64,000 bases of DNA from Streptomyces spiramyceticus (GTDB lineage: Bacteria; Actinomycetota; Actinomycetes; Streptomycetales; Streptomycetaceae). The translations under genes and the position numbers were made by a program. How positions within the stretch are numbered: position 1 is the first letter of the stretch; the number at the start of each line of letters is the position of its first letter. Shown one piece after another: positions 50,467 through 62,350 of the stretch. Below the pieces are notes generated by a model that saw only the letters and a list, made by a program, of their open reading frames with translations, did not search any database and was not told where the DNA came from. The DNA is taken from contig NZ_JARBAX010000001.1 of assembly GCF_028807635.1 (NCBI RefSeq), forward strand, positions 4,575,501 to 4,639,500. Direction: 5' to 3'.

Positions 50467-51537
50467 ATGACCAGCAAGGGCACCCACCAGTGGCGGGGCA
50501 TCATCGAGGAGTACCGGGACCGGCTTCCGGTCACGGCCGCGACGCCCGTCGTCACGCTCCGTGAGGGCGGCACGCCGCTCGTACCGGCGCAGGTCCTCTC
50601 CGAGCGCACGGGCTGCGAGGTGCACCTCAAGGTCGAGGGCGCCAACCCCACCGGGTCCTTCAAGGACCGCGGCATGACCATGGCGATCACCCGCGCCAAG
50701 GAAGAGGGCGCGCAGGCCGTCATCTGCGCCTCCACCGGCAATACGTCGGCCTCGGCCGCCGCCTATGCCGTACGCGCCGGAATGGTCTGCGCCGTACTCG
50801 TGCCGCAGGGCAAGATCGCGCTCGGCAAGATGGGCCAGGCGCTGATCCACGGCGCCAAGATCCTCCAGGTCGACGGAAACTTCGACGACTGTCTGACGCT
50901 GGCCCGCGGCCTGTCGGACAACTACCCGGTGGCGCTGGTCAATTCGGTCAACCCGGTCCGTATCGAGGGCCAGAAGACCGCCGCCTTCGAGATCGTCGAC
51001 GCGCTCGGTGACGCCCCGGACATTCACGTACTTCCCGTCGGCAACGCCGGAAACATCACGGCGTACTGGCGCGGCTACCGCGAATACGCGGCCGACAGCA
51101 TCGCCACGCACACCCCCCGGATGTGGGGCTTCCAGGCGTCCGGTTCGGCGCCCATCGTGCGCGGCGAGATCGTCAAGGACCCGCACACCGTCGCCACCGC
51201 AATTCGCATCGGCAACCCCGCCTCGTGGCAGTACGCCCTTGAGGCGCGGGACGAGTCGGGCGGCTTCATCGACGAGGTGACGGACCGTGAGATCCTGCGC
51301 GCCTACCGGCTGTTGGCCGCGCAGGAGGGCGTCTTCGTCGAGCCCGCGTCGGCGGCCAGCGTCGCCGGTCTGCTCAAGGCCGCCGAGCAGGGCAAGGTCG
51401 ACCCCGGCCAGAAGATCGTGTGCACGGTGACCGGAAACGGCCTCAAGGACCCGGACTGGGCGGTGGCCGGAGCGCCGCAGCCGGTCACGGTGCCGGTGGA
51501 CGCCGCCACGGCCGCAGAGCGCCTCGGCCTCGCGTAG
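50467..51537 (+). CDS. thrC: Threonine synthase
   Basis: 356 aa. [15 protein letters not shown] carries the PLP lysine; [14 protein letters not shown] and [13 protein letters not shown] bind the cofactor phosphate. It converts O-phosphohomoserine to threonine. The short form (about 350 aa) is usual for actinobacteria. Coupled to hom by a 6-bp gap with GGAGTAAGG. Separated from thrB by about 300 bp of structured sequence, so thrB may have its own expression signals. Confidence 0.96.
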   Translation: MTSKGTHQWRGIIEEYRDRLPVTAATPVVTLREGGTPLVPAQVLSERTGCEVHLKVEGANPTGSFKDRGMTMAITRAKEEGAQAVICASTGNTSASAAAYAVRAGMVCAVLVPQGKIALGKMGQALIHGAKILQVDGNFDDCLTLARGLSDNYPVALVNSVNPVRIEGQKTAAFEIVDALGDAPDIHVLPVGNAGNITAYWRGYREYAADSIATHTPRMWGFQASGSAPIVRGEIVKDPHTVATAIRIGNPASWQYALEARDESGGFIDEVTDREILRAYRLLAAQEGVFVEPASAASVAGLLKAAEQGKVDPGQKIVCTVTGNGLKDPDWAVAGAPQPVTVPVDAATAAERLGLA

Positions 51538-51591
51538 GCGCACAAGCGCACAAATGCGGGCTCAAGCGCAAACGTAAAGGCCGTAAGGCCA

Positions 51592-51651
51592 GACATAGGC
51601 GCACAGGACGGTACGCGACACGCATCGTGCGCCTCCTGTGCGCCCTATGTC
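51592..51651. promoter_or_regulatory. Large hairpin between thrC and thrB
   Basis: GACATAGGCGCACAGGA at 51592 pairs with TCCTGTGCGCCCTATGTC at 51634 over 17 bp with one bulged base; the 25-nt interior also has complementary parts. No T run follows. It could be a terminator, attenuator or processing site in the thr operon. Confidence 0.6.
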
Positions 51652-51750
51652 GCCACAGAACCTTCCTTCGATAGGCTGTACTCAACCCGCACCGCCGCAT
51701 GTGCCGCGGTGCTGCTGCCGTCATGGCCTTCGGGTGTTCGTACATCCTGC

Positions 51751-51812
51751 AAAATGTCGCAGTCTTCAAAATGCCGCAGTTTTCAGAAGGCGGCAGTCAA
51801 AATCTCGCAGTC
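51751..51812. repeat. Four direct repeats before thrB
   Basis: AAAATGTCGCAGTCTTC (51751), AAAATGCCGCAGTTTTC (51768), AGAAGGCGGCAGTC (51785) and AAAATCTCGCAGTC (51799) share the core GCAGT, with 14-17 bp spacing. They end 23 bp before the thrB start. Probable protein-binding array or promoter-proximal leader. Confidence 0.6.
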
Positions 51813-51834
51813 CCACAAGGAGAGTCGTCGAGCG

Positions 51835-52755
51835 ATGGCCGGTCCCGCGTTCCGCGCCGCCGCCGTAAGGGTGCGCGTTCCCGCCACCAGCGCCAATCTC
51901 GGTCCTGGCTTCGATGCCCTGGGCCTGTCGCTGGGGCTCTACGACGATGTCGTCGTCCGGGTCGCCGACTCCGGCCTGCACGTCGACATCGCAGGTGAGG
52001 GCGCCGAGACGCTGCCCCGCGACGAGAGTCACCTGCTCGTACGGTCGCTGCGTACGGCCTTCGACCTGCTCGGCGGACAGCCGCGCGGCCTCGAAGTCGT
52101 CTGCGCCAACCGCATCCCGCACGGCCGCGGCCTGGGCTCCAGCTCCGCCGCCATCTGCGCCGGCATCGTCGCCGCGCGCGCCGTGACCATAGGCGGCGAC
52201 GCGAAGCTCGACGACGCCGCCCTGCTGGAGCTGGCGACCGAGATCGAGGGTCACCCCGACAATGTTGCCGCCTGTCTGCTCGGCGGCTTCACGCTGGCAT
52301 GGACCGACGGGGGCGCGGCGCGGGCGATCAGGATGGACCCCGCAGATTCCATCGTTCCGGTGGTCTTCGTACCCGGAAAGCCGGTGCTGACCGAGACCGC
52401 CCGCGGACTGCTGCCGCGTACCGTTCCGCACGTGGACGCGGCGGCCAACGCGGGCCGCGCGGCCCTGCTCGTGGAGGCTCTGACCAGGCGTCCCGAGTTC
52501 CTGCTGGCGGCCACCGAGGACCGACTTCACCAGGACTACCGGGCCCCGGCGATGCCGGAGAGCGTGGCCCTGGTCAACCGACTGCGCGCGGACGGCGTCC
52601 CCGCAGTGATCTCCGGTGCGGGCCCTACGGTGCTCGCTCTGGTCGATGACAGTGCGGCCGACAAGGTCGCACAGCTGGCGGGCGAGGGGTGGGCAGCCAA
52701 CAGGCTGGCTCTCGACGCCACGGGCGCGAGCGTTCTGCCGCTCGGCTCGTCGTGA
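51835..52755 (+). CDS. thrB: Homoserine kinase
   Basis: 306 aa from the ATG at 51835; AAGGAG lies 12 bp upstream, rather far. GHMP fold: VRVPATSANLGPGFDALG, the ATP loop PHGRGLGSSSAAICAG, and the C-terminal VISGAGPTVLALV. It phosphorylates homoserine for threonine synthase. Placed after thrC, with intervening repeats and a hairpin. Confidence 0.95.
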   Translation: MAGPAFRAAAVRVRVPATSANLGPGFDALGLSLGLYDDVVVRVADSGLHVDIAGEGAETLPRDESHLLVRSLRTAFDLLGGQPRGLEVVCANRIPHGRGLGSSSAAICAGIVAARAVTIGGDAKLDDAALLELATEIEGHPDNVAACLLGGFTLAWTDGGAARAIRMDPADSIVPVVFVPGKPVLTETARGLLPRTVPHVDAAANAGRAALLVEALTRRPEFLLAATEDRLHQDYRAPAMPESVALVNRLRADGVPAVISGAGPTVLALVDDSAADKVAQLAGEGWAANRLALDATGASVLPLGSS

Positions 52756-53086
52756 CACGCGATTGCCGGTGAACGAGAGGGGGAATATTTGTTGGATCCG
52801 GTAGTGTTAATCTCAAGTGTGCACCCGGCGTCCTTGTGGCGCGGTGCATCGTGTCCCCGTTCGGGACCATCATTCTTCCGGGAGCCTCCCCAACTGCCTG
52901 AGCAGCCTGCCTGAGCAGTTTCGAGCACGCTCCGGAACCGGTGAAGAGCCGGAATCCAGCACGTTTATCTCCTCCGCCGTATCCGGCGGACCACCGCCCC
53001 GGCACGGTTTTCGAAGACCGCAGTCGGACAGCACAACCGGTCGCCGAGCCAGACAGGCCGACGTCCGCTCCAGGGAAGGACCCTTC

Positions 53087-55219
<2,133 letters not shown>

Positions 55220-55238
55220 CCTCCGCAGCGCCAACTCG

Positions 55239-55268
55239 GCCGCCCCGTCACGAAAGTGGCGGGGCGGC
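55239..55268 (+). terminator. rho terminator
   Basis: GCCGCCCCG / CGGGGCGGC 9-bp stem continuing into CAC-GAAA-GTG, followed by TTTGTTGTG, 19 bp after the stop. An intrinsic terminator. Confidence 0.9.
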
Positions 55269-55438
55269 TTTGTTGTGTCCGGCTGTAAACCTGTTTTGCG
55301 CGGAGATGTTGTCAAGTTGTAGTCACCTGTTGGTCACAAGTGGCTGTCGGTGAACGGGAGTCGGTCGGTACGATCAACCGGCCACAGGTGGGGGGAACCA
55401 TTTGGGGCGTCCTCATAGATCTTGAACAGGAGTCCCGA

Positions 55439-57199
55439 GTGATCTCTGGCAAGCAGGGCGGGAAGCACCGCCGCCGGATACGGATAGCCGTGCCGGCCGC
55501 CACCGCCGCGATCGCCGCCGCGGTCGCGGGCGTGATGCTCATGGCGCCGGCCAATGCCGCGGTGCCGATCCCGAAGCCCACCGCCGAGCCGACCCTCAGC
55601 GGACCGTCGCAGGCGCAGCTGGAAGCACGCCTCGCGCGCGCCGCGAAGACGGCAGAGCAGCCGCCGAAGGCATCCAAGTTCTCCACGAGCTCGTCGGGCT
55701 CGACCATCGACCCGAAGATCATCGGTGGTACGACGACCACCATCTCCTCGGCCCCGTGGATGGCGCAGCTCTTCTACGAGGACGGCGACAACTCGTTCTT
55801 CTGCGGCGGCGCCGTCATCGCGCCGACGAAGATCCTCACCGCCGCCCACTGCGTCAAGGGTGCCGACTGGAAGAACAAGGGCGTCGTCGTCACCGGCACC
55901 GAGAAGCTGGCGACCGCCGACGGCCACGGCGGCGCCATCACCGGCGTCTGGCGTCAGTGGAACCACCCGTCGTACAGCGACACCACGCTCGACAACGACA
56001 TCGCGGTCCTGACCCTGGCGGCCCCCGTCAAGGCCACGCCGATCAACATCACGAAGTCGGACGACACGACGTCGTACAAGCCGGGCACCAGCGCCACCGT
56101 CTACGGCTGGGGCCGCACCAGCTCCACCAACGACAACATCTCGCCGACGCTCCGCAAGGCGACCCTGCCCATCAACTCCGACACCACGTGCGCCAATTGG
56201 CAGCTCGGCGGCGAGTTCGTCAAGGGCCACATGGTCTGCGCCGGGCAGCCCGCGAGCGGCCAGGACAGCGGCACCGTGTCGGCCTGCAACGGTGACTCGG
56301 GCGGCCCCCTGGTCGTCGCCGGCAAGATCGTCGGCGTCGTCTCGTGGGGCATCGAGGACTGCGTGGAGAAGGGCGCCTACAGCGTCTACAGCAAGGTCAG
56401 CACGTACGCCGGCTCCGTCGTCCCGCGCGTCGACGACGCCAACATCTCCGGTGACCACCGCGCCGACGTCTTCGCCCGCCGCAGCACCGGCGGTGAGCTG
56501 TTCCAGTACACGTCCAAGGGCACCTCGTTCGCCACGCGCGTCTCCTGGGGCGACTTCAGCGGCACCAATGTGATCCTCCAGACCGACCTCAACCGGGACG
56601 GTTACGAGGACATCGTCATCCGGGTCAAGGGCAGCGGCGACGTCTACTGGCTGCACTGGGTGCCGTCCACCGAGACCTGGGCCGAGACGAAGATCGCGTC
56701 CAGCTGGAGCACCAGGCGGCAGATCGTCGTCCCCGGTGACGTCACCGGCGACGCACTGCCCGACATGCTGTCCATCGACTCCTCGGGCGTCCTGTGGATC
56801 TACCCGGGCAAGGGCAACGGCACCTTCGCGGCCCGCGTCCAGGTCGGCACCGGCTGGAGCCAGTACAACTCGGTGCGCGGCAACGGTGACTTCACCGGTG
56901 ACGGCAAGGCCGACCTGATCGCACGCAAGTCCAGCACCTCGGAGATGTTCCTCTACAAGGGCACCGGCAAGGCTGGCACCGCCGCCTTCTCCGCCCGCCA
57001 GAAGGTCCGTACCTGGAGCGGCTACAACGCCTTCGACGCGGCCGGCGACATCACCGGTGACGGCAAGGCCGACTACCTGGCCCGTACGCCCGGTGGCACG
57101 CTCTACCTCTACAAGGGCACGGGCAAGGCCTCCTCGGAGATCTTCGCCACACGCATCAACATCGGAACCGGCTGGCAGCAGTACAACATCTTCGGCTGA
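55439..57199 (+). CDS. Secreted trypsin-like serine protease with FG-GAP/VCBS repeats
   Basis: 586 aa from the GTG at 55439 (AGGAG 6 bp upstream). A signal peptide ends at ANAA (about residue 41), then a propeptide, then a chymotrypsin-fold domain starting at KIIGGTTT. Catalytic triad: LTAAHCV, DNDIAVL and ACNGDSGGPLVV. The C-terminal half has four or five FG-GAP/VCBS repeats (TDLNRDGYEDIVIRV, DFTGDGKADLIARK, ITGDGKADYLART) with calcium-binding DxDGxxD-type loops, likely binding a polymer or cell surface. Streptomyces secrete many such proteases for nutrient capture. Confidence 0.93.
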   Translation: MISGKQGGKHRRRIRIAVPAATAAIAAAVAGVMLMAPANAAVPIPKPTAEPTLSGPSQAQLEARLARAAKTAEQPPKASKFSTSSSGSTIDPKIIGGTTTTISSAPWMAQLFYEDGDNSFFCGGAVIAPTKILTAAHCVKGADWKNKGVVVTGTEKLATADGHGGAITGVWRQWNHPSYSDTTLDNDIAVLTLAAPVKATPINITKSDDTTSYKPGTSATVYGWGRTSSTNDNISPTLRKATLPINSDTTCANWQLGGEFVKGHMVCAGQPASGQDSGTVSACNGDSGGPLVVAGKIVGVVSWGIEDCVEKGAYSVYSKVSTYAGSVVPRVDDANISGDHRADVFARRSTGGELFQYTSKGTSFATRVSWGDFSGTNVILQTDLNRDGYEDIVIRVKGSGDVYWLHWVPSTETWAETKIASSWSTRRQIVVPGDVTGDALPDMLSIDSSGVLWIYPGKGNGTFAARVQVGTGWSQYNSVRGNGDFTGDGKADLIARKSSTSEMFLYKGTGKAGTAAFSARQKVRTWSGYNAFDAAGDITGDGKADYLARTPGGTLYLYKGTGKASSEIFATRINIGTGWQQYNIFG

Positions 57200-57250
57200 A
57201 ATCCCTGGTGAGACGGGCTCGCGTCCCGCTCGCCCGCGTCGTACGCCAAA

Positions 57251-57289
57251 CGCCCTGTGGCCCCTGCCCCCAGCAGGGGCCACAGGGCG
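57251..57289 (+). terminator. Terminator after the secreted protease
   Basis: 16-bp perfect stem CGCCCTGTGGCCCCTG and its complement with a 7-nt loop, 51 bp after the stop, followed by TTGTG. Also present before the LCP gene. Confidence 0.85.
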
Positions 57290-57353
57290 TTGTGCAACCC
57301 TTCACGCTCATCTGTCGTCTCACAAGTGCCGACAAGCCGTAACTGGGGAGACC

Positions 57354-58478
57354 ATGACCGAGCAGAGCAGGGGCGGCCGAATACGGGGCACCGGCAAACG
57401 CCGGAAGGAGCCCGGCAGCCGCTCCAGGGGCTGGACCCTCACCGCGTGGGCTGCGGCAAGCGTGGTGCTGCTGGGCGGCACAGGGCTCGGATACGTCTAC
57501 TTCAAGCTCAACGGCAACCTCAAGGGTGTCGACATCAACACCCAGCTCGGCGCCGACCGGCCCAGCGACGTCGACAACGGCTCGCTGGACATCCTGGTCC
57601 TCGGCTCCGACTCCCGCTCCGGCGACAACGCCGCGTACGGCAAGGACGAGGGCAGCGCCCGCTCCGACACCGCGATGGTCGTGCACGTGTACGAGGGCCA
57701 CAAGAAGGCCAGCGTCGTCTCGATCCCGCGCGACGCCCTGATCACGCGCCCCTCGTGCACGTCCGACAGCGGCGGCGGCACCGTCCCCGGCGGACAGCGC
57801 CAGATGTTCAACACGGCGTACGAGACAGGCGGCCCCGCCTGCGCCGTCAAGACCGTCGAGAAGATGTCCGGCATCCGCATGGACCACTACATCGAGGTCG
57901 ACTTCACCGGCTTCACCAAGCTCGTCGACGACCTGGGCGGGGTGGAGATCACCACCAAGCAGGCCATCGACGACGACGAGAGCCACCTCCACCTGAAGCC
58001 CGGCACGCACACCCTCGACGGCGAGAAGTCGCTCGGTCTCGTACGGACCCGCAAGAGCGTCGGAGACGGCAGCGACCTCGGCCGCATCCAGCTCCAGCAG
58101 GCCTTCATCAAGGCCCTGATCGACCAGGTCAAGGACGTCGGCGTCTTCACCAGCCCGAAGAAGCTGTACGACCTCGCGGACAGCGCCACCAAGACCGTCA
58201 CCACCGACTCCGACCTGGCCTCCGTCAAGGAGCTTGCGAGCTTCGCGCGCGGGCTCAAGGGCATCGGCGCGGGCGACATGGAGATGGTGACGCTCCCCGT
58301 CCAGTACGACCCGGCCGACCCCAACCGCGTCATCCCGCTCCAGCGCCAGGGCCGGCAGGTCTGGGACGCCCTGCGCCGGGACAGGCCCGTGCCGGCCTCC
58401 GCCACCAAGGACTCGGCGGGGGACAAGGGCGACGCGGGCGATGTCGTGGCGAGCGAAGCCGGCGAATCGAGCCCGTAG
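57354..58478 (+). CDS. LytR-CpsA-Psr family wall-polymer ligase
   Basis: 374 aa, GGGGAG before the ATG. A cytoplasmic basic tail and one transmembrane helix ([19 protein letters not shown]) are followed by the LCP domain: [12 protein letters not shown], the arginine-bearing [30 protein letters not shown] and [19 protein letters not shown]. These enzymes move teichoic-acid-like or glycopolymer chains from lipid carriers to peptidoglycan. A C-terminal Ala/Gly/Asp tail follows. It lies near the tagO/wecA homologue that starts such polymers. Confidence 0.92.
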   Translation: MTEQSRGGRIRGTGKRRKEPGSRSRGWTLTAWAAASVVLLGGTGLGYVYFKLNGNLKGVDINTQLGADRPSDVDNGSLDILVLGSDSRSGDNAAYGKDEGSARSDTAMVVHVYEGHKKASVVSIPRDALITRPSCTSDSGGGTVPGGQRQMFNTAYETGGPACAVKTVEKMSGIRMDHYIEVDFTGFTKLVDDLGGVEITTKQAIDDDESHLHLKPGTHTLDGEKSLGLVRTRKSVGDGSDLGRIQLQQAFIKALIDQVKDVGVFTSPKKLYDLADSATKTVTTDSDLASVKELASFARGLKGIGAGDMEMVTLPVQYDPADPNRVIPLQRQGRQVWDALRRDRPVPASATKDSAGDKGDAGDVVASEAGESSP

Positions 58479-58614
58479 AGAGCCGGGAATAGTTCCGGTC
58501 CGTCCCCGGTTTTGGGAGATGCGGCCAGTGCTGGCAGACTGGTACGTCGGCCCCGGTTCACGTACGCGCAATCCGCGCGCACGACCCGGCGCCCTCCCGA
58601 AACTAGGAGACACC

Positions 58615-58833
58615 TTGAAGCGCGAGATCCACCCCGAGTACGTCGAGACCCAGGTCAGCTGTACCTGTGGCGCCGAGTTCACCACCCGCAGCACGATCAC
58701 CAGCGGCAATGTCCGTGCCGAGGTCTGCTCCGAGTGCCACCCGTTCTACACGGGCAAGCAGAAGATCCTCGACACCGGTGGCCGTGTGGCCCGCTTCGAG
58801 GCCCGCTTCGGCAAGGCTGCCGCCGCGAAGTAG
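58615..58833 (+). CDS. rpmE: 50S ribosomal protein L31, zinc-binding form
   Basis: 72 aa from a TTG start (AGGAG upstream); the upstream open frame is ignored because L31 begins KREIHPEY. Two cysteine pairs (SCTCGAEF and CSECHPF) make the zinc site, so this is the C+ paralogue; a zinc-free version elsewhere would replace it under zinc shortage. Standard neighbour of rho and prfA. Confidence 0.96.
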   Translation: MKREIHPEYVETQVSCTCGAEFTTRSTITSGNVRAEVCSECHPFYTGKQKILDTGGRVARFEARFGKAAAAK

Positions 58834-58842
58834 CGAGCCATT

Positions 58843-58887
58843 GCGCCGGTCCTCGGCCGCTCCGTAAGGGGCGGGGAGGACCGGCGC
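58843..58887 (+). terminator. rpmE terminator
   Basis: GCGCCGGTCCTC / GAGGACCGGCGC 12-bp stem with 21-nt interior, followed by TTTGTC, 9 bp after the rpmE stop. Confidence 0.8.
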
Positions 58888-58945
58888 TTTGTCGTGACGC
58901 ACAGTCCGCACTTCCCTTTCGTTTTTGCTACCCAGGAGCCCGAAG

Positions 58946-60025
58946 ATGTTCGAGGCGGTCGAGGACCTGATCGGCGAGCACGCCGATCTTGAGAAGAAGC
59001 TGGCCGACCCCTCGGTCCACGCGGATCAGGCCAACGCGCGCAAGCTGAACAAGCGCTACGCCGAGCTGACCCCGATCATCGGCACGTACCGGGCCTGGAA
59101 GCAGACCGGCGAGGACATCGAGACGGCACGCGAATTCGCCGCCGACGACCCCGACTTCGCCGTAGAGGTCAAGGTCCTGGGCAAGCAGCTCGACGAGCTC
59201 ACCGAGAAGCTCCGGCTGCTCCTCGTCCCGCGCGACCCCAGCGACGACAAGGACGTCATTCTTGAGGTCAAGGCGGGCGCGGGCGGCGACGAGTCGGCCC
59301 TGTTCGCCGGTGACCTGCTGCGCATGTACCTGCGGTACGCGGAGCGCGTCGGCTGGAAGACCGAGATCATCGACGCCACCGAGTCCGAGCTCGGCGGCTA
59401 CAAGGACGTCCAGGTCGCGGTGAAGACCAAGGGCGGCAACGGTGCGACCGAGCCCGGCCAGGGCGTATGGGCGCGCCTCAAGTACGAGGGCGGGGTGCAC
59501 CGCGTACAGCGCGTGCCCTCCACCGAGTCCCAGGGCCGCATCCACACCTCCGCCGCCGGCGTGCTCGTCACGCCCGAGGCCGAAGAGGTCGACGTCGAGA
59601 TCCACGCCAACGACCTGCGCATCGACGTCTACCGCTCGTCCGGCCCCGGCGGACAGTCGGTCAACACCACCGACTCCGCGGTGCGCATCACGCACCTGCC
59701 GACCGGCGTCGTCGCCTCCTGCCAGAACGAGAAGAGTCAGCTCCAGAACAAGGAGCAGGCCATGCGCATCCTGCGCTCGCGGCTGCTCGCCGCGGCCCAG
59801 GAAGCGGCCGAGCAGGAAGCCTCCGACGTGCGCCGCAGCCAGGTGCGCACAGTTGACCGCTCCGAGAAGATCCGTACGTACAACTTCCCGGAAAACCGCA
59901 TCTCGGACCACCGCGTGGGCTTCAAGGCGTACAACTTGGACCAGGTACTCGACGGAGACCTGGACGCCGTGATCCAGGCCTGCGTCGACGCGGACTCCGC
60001 CGCCAAACTCGCGGCCGCCCAGTAA
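58946..60025 (+). CDS. prfA: Peptide chain release factor 1
   Basis: 359 aa from the ATG at 58946 (AGGAG upstream). Domain order normal: helical domain 1, then [16 protein letters not shown], the codon-recognition region ([19 protein letters not shown]), and the catalytic GGQ in [15 protein letters not shown]. It releases peptides at UAA and UAG. prmC, encoding its methyltransferase, follows 26 bp later. Confidence 0.97.
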   Translation: MFEAVEDLIGEHADLEKKLADPSVHADQANARKLNKRYAELTPIIGTYRAWKQTGEDIETAREFAADDPDFAVEVKVLGKQLDELTEKLRLLLVPRDPSDDKDVILEVKAGAGGDESALFAGDLLRMYLRYAERVGWKTEIIDATESELGGYKDVQVAVKTKGGNGATEPGQGVWARLKYEGGVHRVQRVPSTESQGRIHTSAAGVLVTPEAEEVDVEIHANDLRIDVYRSSGPGGQSVNTTDSAVRITHLPTGVVASCQNEKSQLQNKEQAMRILRSRLLAAAQEAAEQEASDVRRSQVRTVDRSEKIRTYNFPENRISDHRVGFKAYNLDQVLDGDLDAVIQACVDADSAAKLAAAQ

Positions 60026-60051
60026 AGCCCCCTGCAAGCCGGAGGACCGGG

Positions 60052-60897
60052 ATGAATCTGCTGCTCGCCGAGGTGGCTCAGGCCACCCAGCGGCTGGCCG
60101 ACGCCGGCGTGCCCTCACCGCGATTCGACGCGGAGGAGCTCGCCGCGTTCGTGCACGGCGTCAAGCGGGGGGAGCTGCACAACGTCAAGGACGCCGACTT
60201 CGACGCCCGCTACTGGGAGACGGTCGCGCGCCGCGAGGCCCGCGAGCCGTTGCAGCACATCACCGGACGCGCCTTCTTCCGCTTCCTGGAGCTCCAGGTC
60301 GGGCCCGGCGTCTTCGTGCCCCGCCCCGAGACCGAATCGGTCGTCGGCTGGGCCATAGACGCCGTACGCGCCATGGACGTCGTCGAGCCGCTCATCGTCG
60401 ACCTGTGCACGGGATCGGGCGCCATCGCGCTCGCCATGGCACAGGAGGTGCCGCGCTCGCGCGTGCACGGCGTGGAGCTCTCCGACGACGCCATCAAGTG
60501 GACCCGTAAGAACGCCGAGGGATCGCGCGTCACCGTCCACCAGGGCGACGCCCGCACCGCCCTGCCCGAGCTGGACGGACAGGTCGACCTGGTCGTCTCC
60601 AACCCGCCGTACATCCCCCTCACCGAGTGGGAGTACGTCGCCCCCGAGGCCCGCGACCACGACCCCCAGATGGCCCTCTTCTCCGGCGAGGACGGCCTCG
60701 ACCTCATCCGCCACATCGAGCGCACCGCACACCGCCTGCTGCGCCCCGGCGGCGTCGTGGTCATCGAGCACGCCGACACCCAGGGCGGCCAGGTCCCGTG
60801 GATCTTCACCGAGGAGCGGGGCTGGGCCGACGCCGCAGACCACCCCGACCTGAACAACCGGCCCCGCTTCGCGACGGCCCGCAAGGCCATGCCGTGA
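60052..60897 (+). CDS. prmC: Release factor glutamine methyltransferase
   Basis: 281 aa, GGAGG before the ATG. SAM motif VDLCTGSGAIALAMAQE, and catalytic NPPY in VVSNPPYIPLTEWE; the N-terminal substrate-binding helical domain (EELAAFVHGVKRGEL) is complete. It methylates the GGQ glutamine of release factors. Operon with prfA and tsaC. Confidence 0.96.
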   Translation: MNLLLAEVAQATQRLADAGVPSPRFDAEELAAFVHGVKRGELHNVKDADFDARYWETVARREAREPLQHITGRAFFRFLELQVGPGVFVPRPETESVVGWAIDAVRAMDVVEPLIVDLCTGSGAIALAMAQEVPRSRVHGVELSDDAIKWTRKNAEGSRVTVHQGDARTALPELDGQVDLVVSNPPYIPLTEWEYVAPEARDHDPQMALFSGEDGLDLIRHIERTAHRLLRPGGVVVIEHADTQGGQVPWIFTEERGWADAADHPDLNNRPRFATARKAMP

Positions 60898-60941
60898 CCG
60901 GCGGCGTACCAGACCAGACCCCGCCCGAGGAGGCCCGTTAA

Positions 60942-61589
60942 ATGGCACGGCGATACGACTGCAACGACGCGACCGACCGCAAGACCGGTCTTCGCGAAGC
61001 CGCGGCCGCCGTCCGTCGTGGCGAGCTGGTCGTGCTGCCGACCGACACCGTCTACGGCATCGGGACCGACGCCTTCAGCGCCGAGGCCGTCGGCGACCTC
61101 CTGGAGGCCAAGGGCCGCGGCCGCAACATGCCCACGCCCGTCCTCATCGGCTCCCCTAACACCCTGCACGGCCTGGTCACCGACTTCTCCGAGCAGGCCT
61201 GGGAGCTCGTCGACGCCTTCTGGCCCGGCGCCCTGACCCTCGTCGCACGCCACCAGCCGTCCCTCCAGTGGGACCTCGGCGAGACGCGCGGCACCGTCGC
61301 CATCCGCATGCCGCTGCACCCCGTGGCCATCGAACTGCTCACCGAAGTCGGCCCGATGGCCGTCTCCAGCGCCAACCTCACGGGCCACCCCGCCCCCGAG
61401 GACTGCGACGCCGCCCAGGACATGCTCGGCGACTCCGTCTCCGTCTACCTCGACGGCGGGCCGACGCCCGGCATCGTCCCGTCGTCGATCGTCGACGTCA
61501 CGGGCAAGGTCCCGGTCCTGCTGCGGGCCGGCGCGCTCGACGCCGAGGAGCTGCGCAAGGTCGTACCCGACCTCGAGGTGGCCAGTTGA
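60942..61589 (+). CDS. tsaC: L-threonylcarbamoyladenylate synthase
   Basis: 215 aa, the short TsaC/Sua5-YrdC form. Hallmarks: GELVVLPTDTVYGIGTDAF, KGRGRNMPTPVLIGS, WPGALTLVARHQPS and SSANLTGHPAP. It makes threonylcarbamoyl-AMP from Thr, bicarbonate and ATP for the t6A tRNA modification. Its stop overlaps the next gene's TTG (TTGA), so the phosphatase-family protein is translationally coupled. Confidence 0.95.
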   Translation: MARRYDCNDATDRKTGLREAAAAVRRGELVVLPTDTVYGIGTDAFSAEAVGDLLEAKGRGRNMPTPVLIGSPNTLHGLVTDFSEQAWELVDAFWPGALTLVARHQPSLQWDLGETRGTVAIRMPLHPVAIELLTEVGPMAVSSANLTGHPAPEDCDAAQDMLGDSVSVYLDGGPTPGIVPSSIVDVTGKVPVLLRAGALDAEELRKVVPDLEVAS

Positions 61590-62233
61590 CCGCCCTTGAC
61601 GGGCGTGGCACAGCCGAAGGTATATCCGGGAACACCTTCCGTATCCTCCACGTCAGCACCGGCAACGTCTGCCGCTCGCCGATCACCGAGCGGCTGACCC
61701 GCCATGGCCTCATCGACCGCCTCGGCGACCCCCTGACGGGCGGCCTCCTCGTGGAGAGCGCGGGCACCTGGGGGCACGAAGGCGCCCCCATGGAGGCCAA
61801 CGCCGCCGCCGTGCTCGCCGACTTCGGTGCGGACGCGGCCGGTTTCACCGGACGCGAGCTGCTCGACGAGCACGTCATCCGTGCCGACCTCGTCCTCACC
61901 GCGACCCGCGACCACCGCGCCCAGGTCATCTCCATGGGCCACTCGGCGGGGCTGCGCACATTCACGCTCAAGGAGTTCACGCGGCTCGTACGGGCCATAG
62001 ACCCGGCGACGCTGCCGGACCCGCTCCAGGACGGCGTCGTGGAGCGCGCGCGGGCCCTCGTACGGGCGGCGGCGGCACTGCGCGGGTGGCTGCTCGCGCC
62101 CAGCGTGGAGGCCGACGAGGTGTACGACCCGTACGGTGCGCCCATCACGTTCTTCCGCTCGATCGGCGACGAGATCAACACGGCACTGGATCCGGTGGTC
62201 ACGGCTCTCACGGGCGTCCCGGCCCACCACTGA
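61586..62233 (+). CDS. LMW protein-tyrosine-phosphatase homologue with Ser in place of the catalytic Cys
   Basis: 215 aa from the TTG overlapping the tsaC stop. FRILHVSTGNVCRSPITERL aligns with the LMW-PTP P-loop VCxGNxCRS, but the first (nucleophilic) Cys is Ser; the second Cys and Arg remain. LLDEHVIRADLVLTATRDHR follows, where the DP acid-base motif should come later; PATLPDPLQDG supplies an Asp-Pro. If the alignment is right it should be a weak or inactive phosphatase that binds phosphotyrosine or arginine phosphate. The family in this operon position is conserved in Streptomyces as I recall it. Confidence 0.8.
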   Translation: MTALDGRGTAEGISGNTFRILHVSTGNVCRSPITERLTRHGLIDRLGDPLTGGLLVESAGTWGHEGAPMEANAAAVLADFGADAAGFTGRELLDEHVIRADLVLTATRDHRAQVISMGHSAGLRTFTLKEFTRLVRAIDPATLPDPLQDGVVERARALVRAAAALRGWLLAPSVEADEVYDPYGAPITFFRSIGDEINTALDPVVTALTGVPAHH

Positions 62234-62350
62234 CGACTTTCGGGCAGACGCGGGGCCGGGGGAAGAAAGACGCGTCGTACGCCGGGCGGGCCGGCAGGGG
62301 GCGTCCTACATTGGAGGGGCCGCAAGTCCCTGCCAGGCCCGGAGCCAGCC

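Noticed and set aside
49213..51543. 776-codon reverse frame opposite hom and thrC
   Set aside because: Mirror of third-position GC in two strongly supported genes; no motif.
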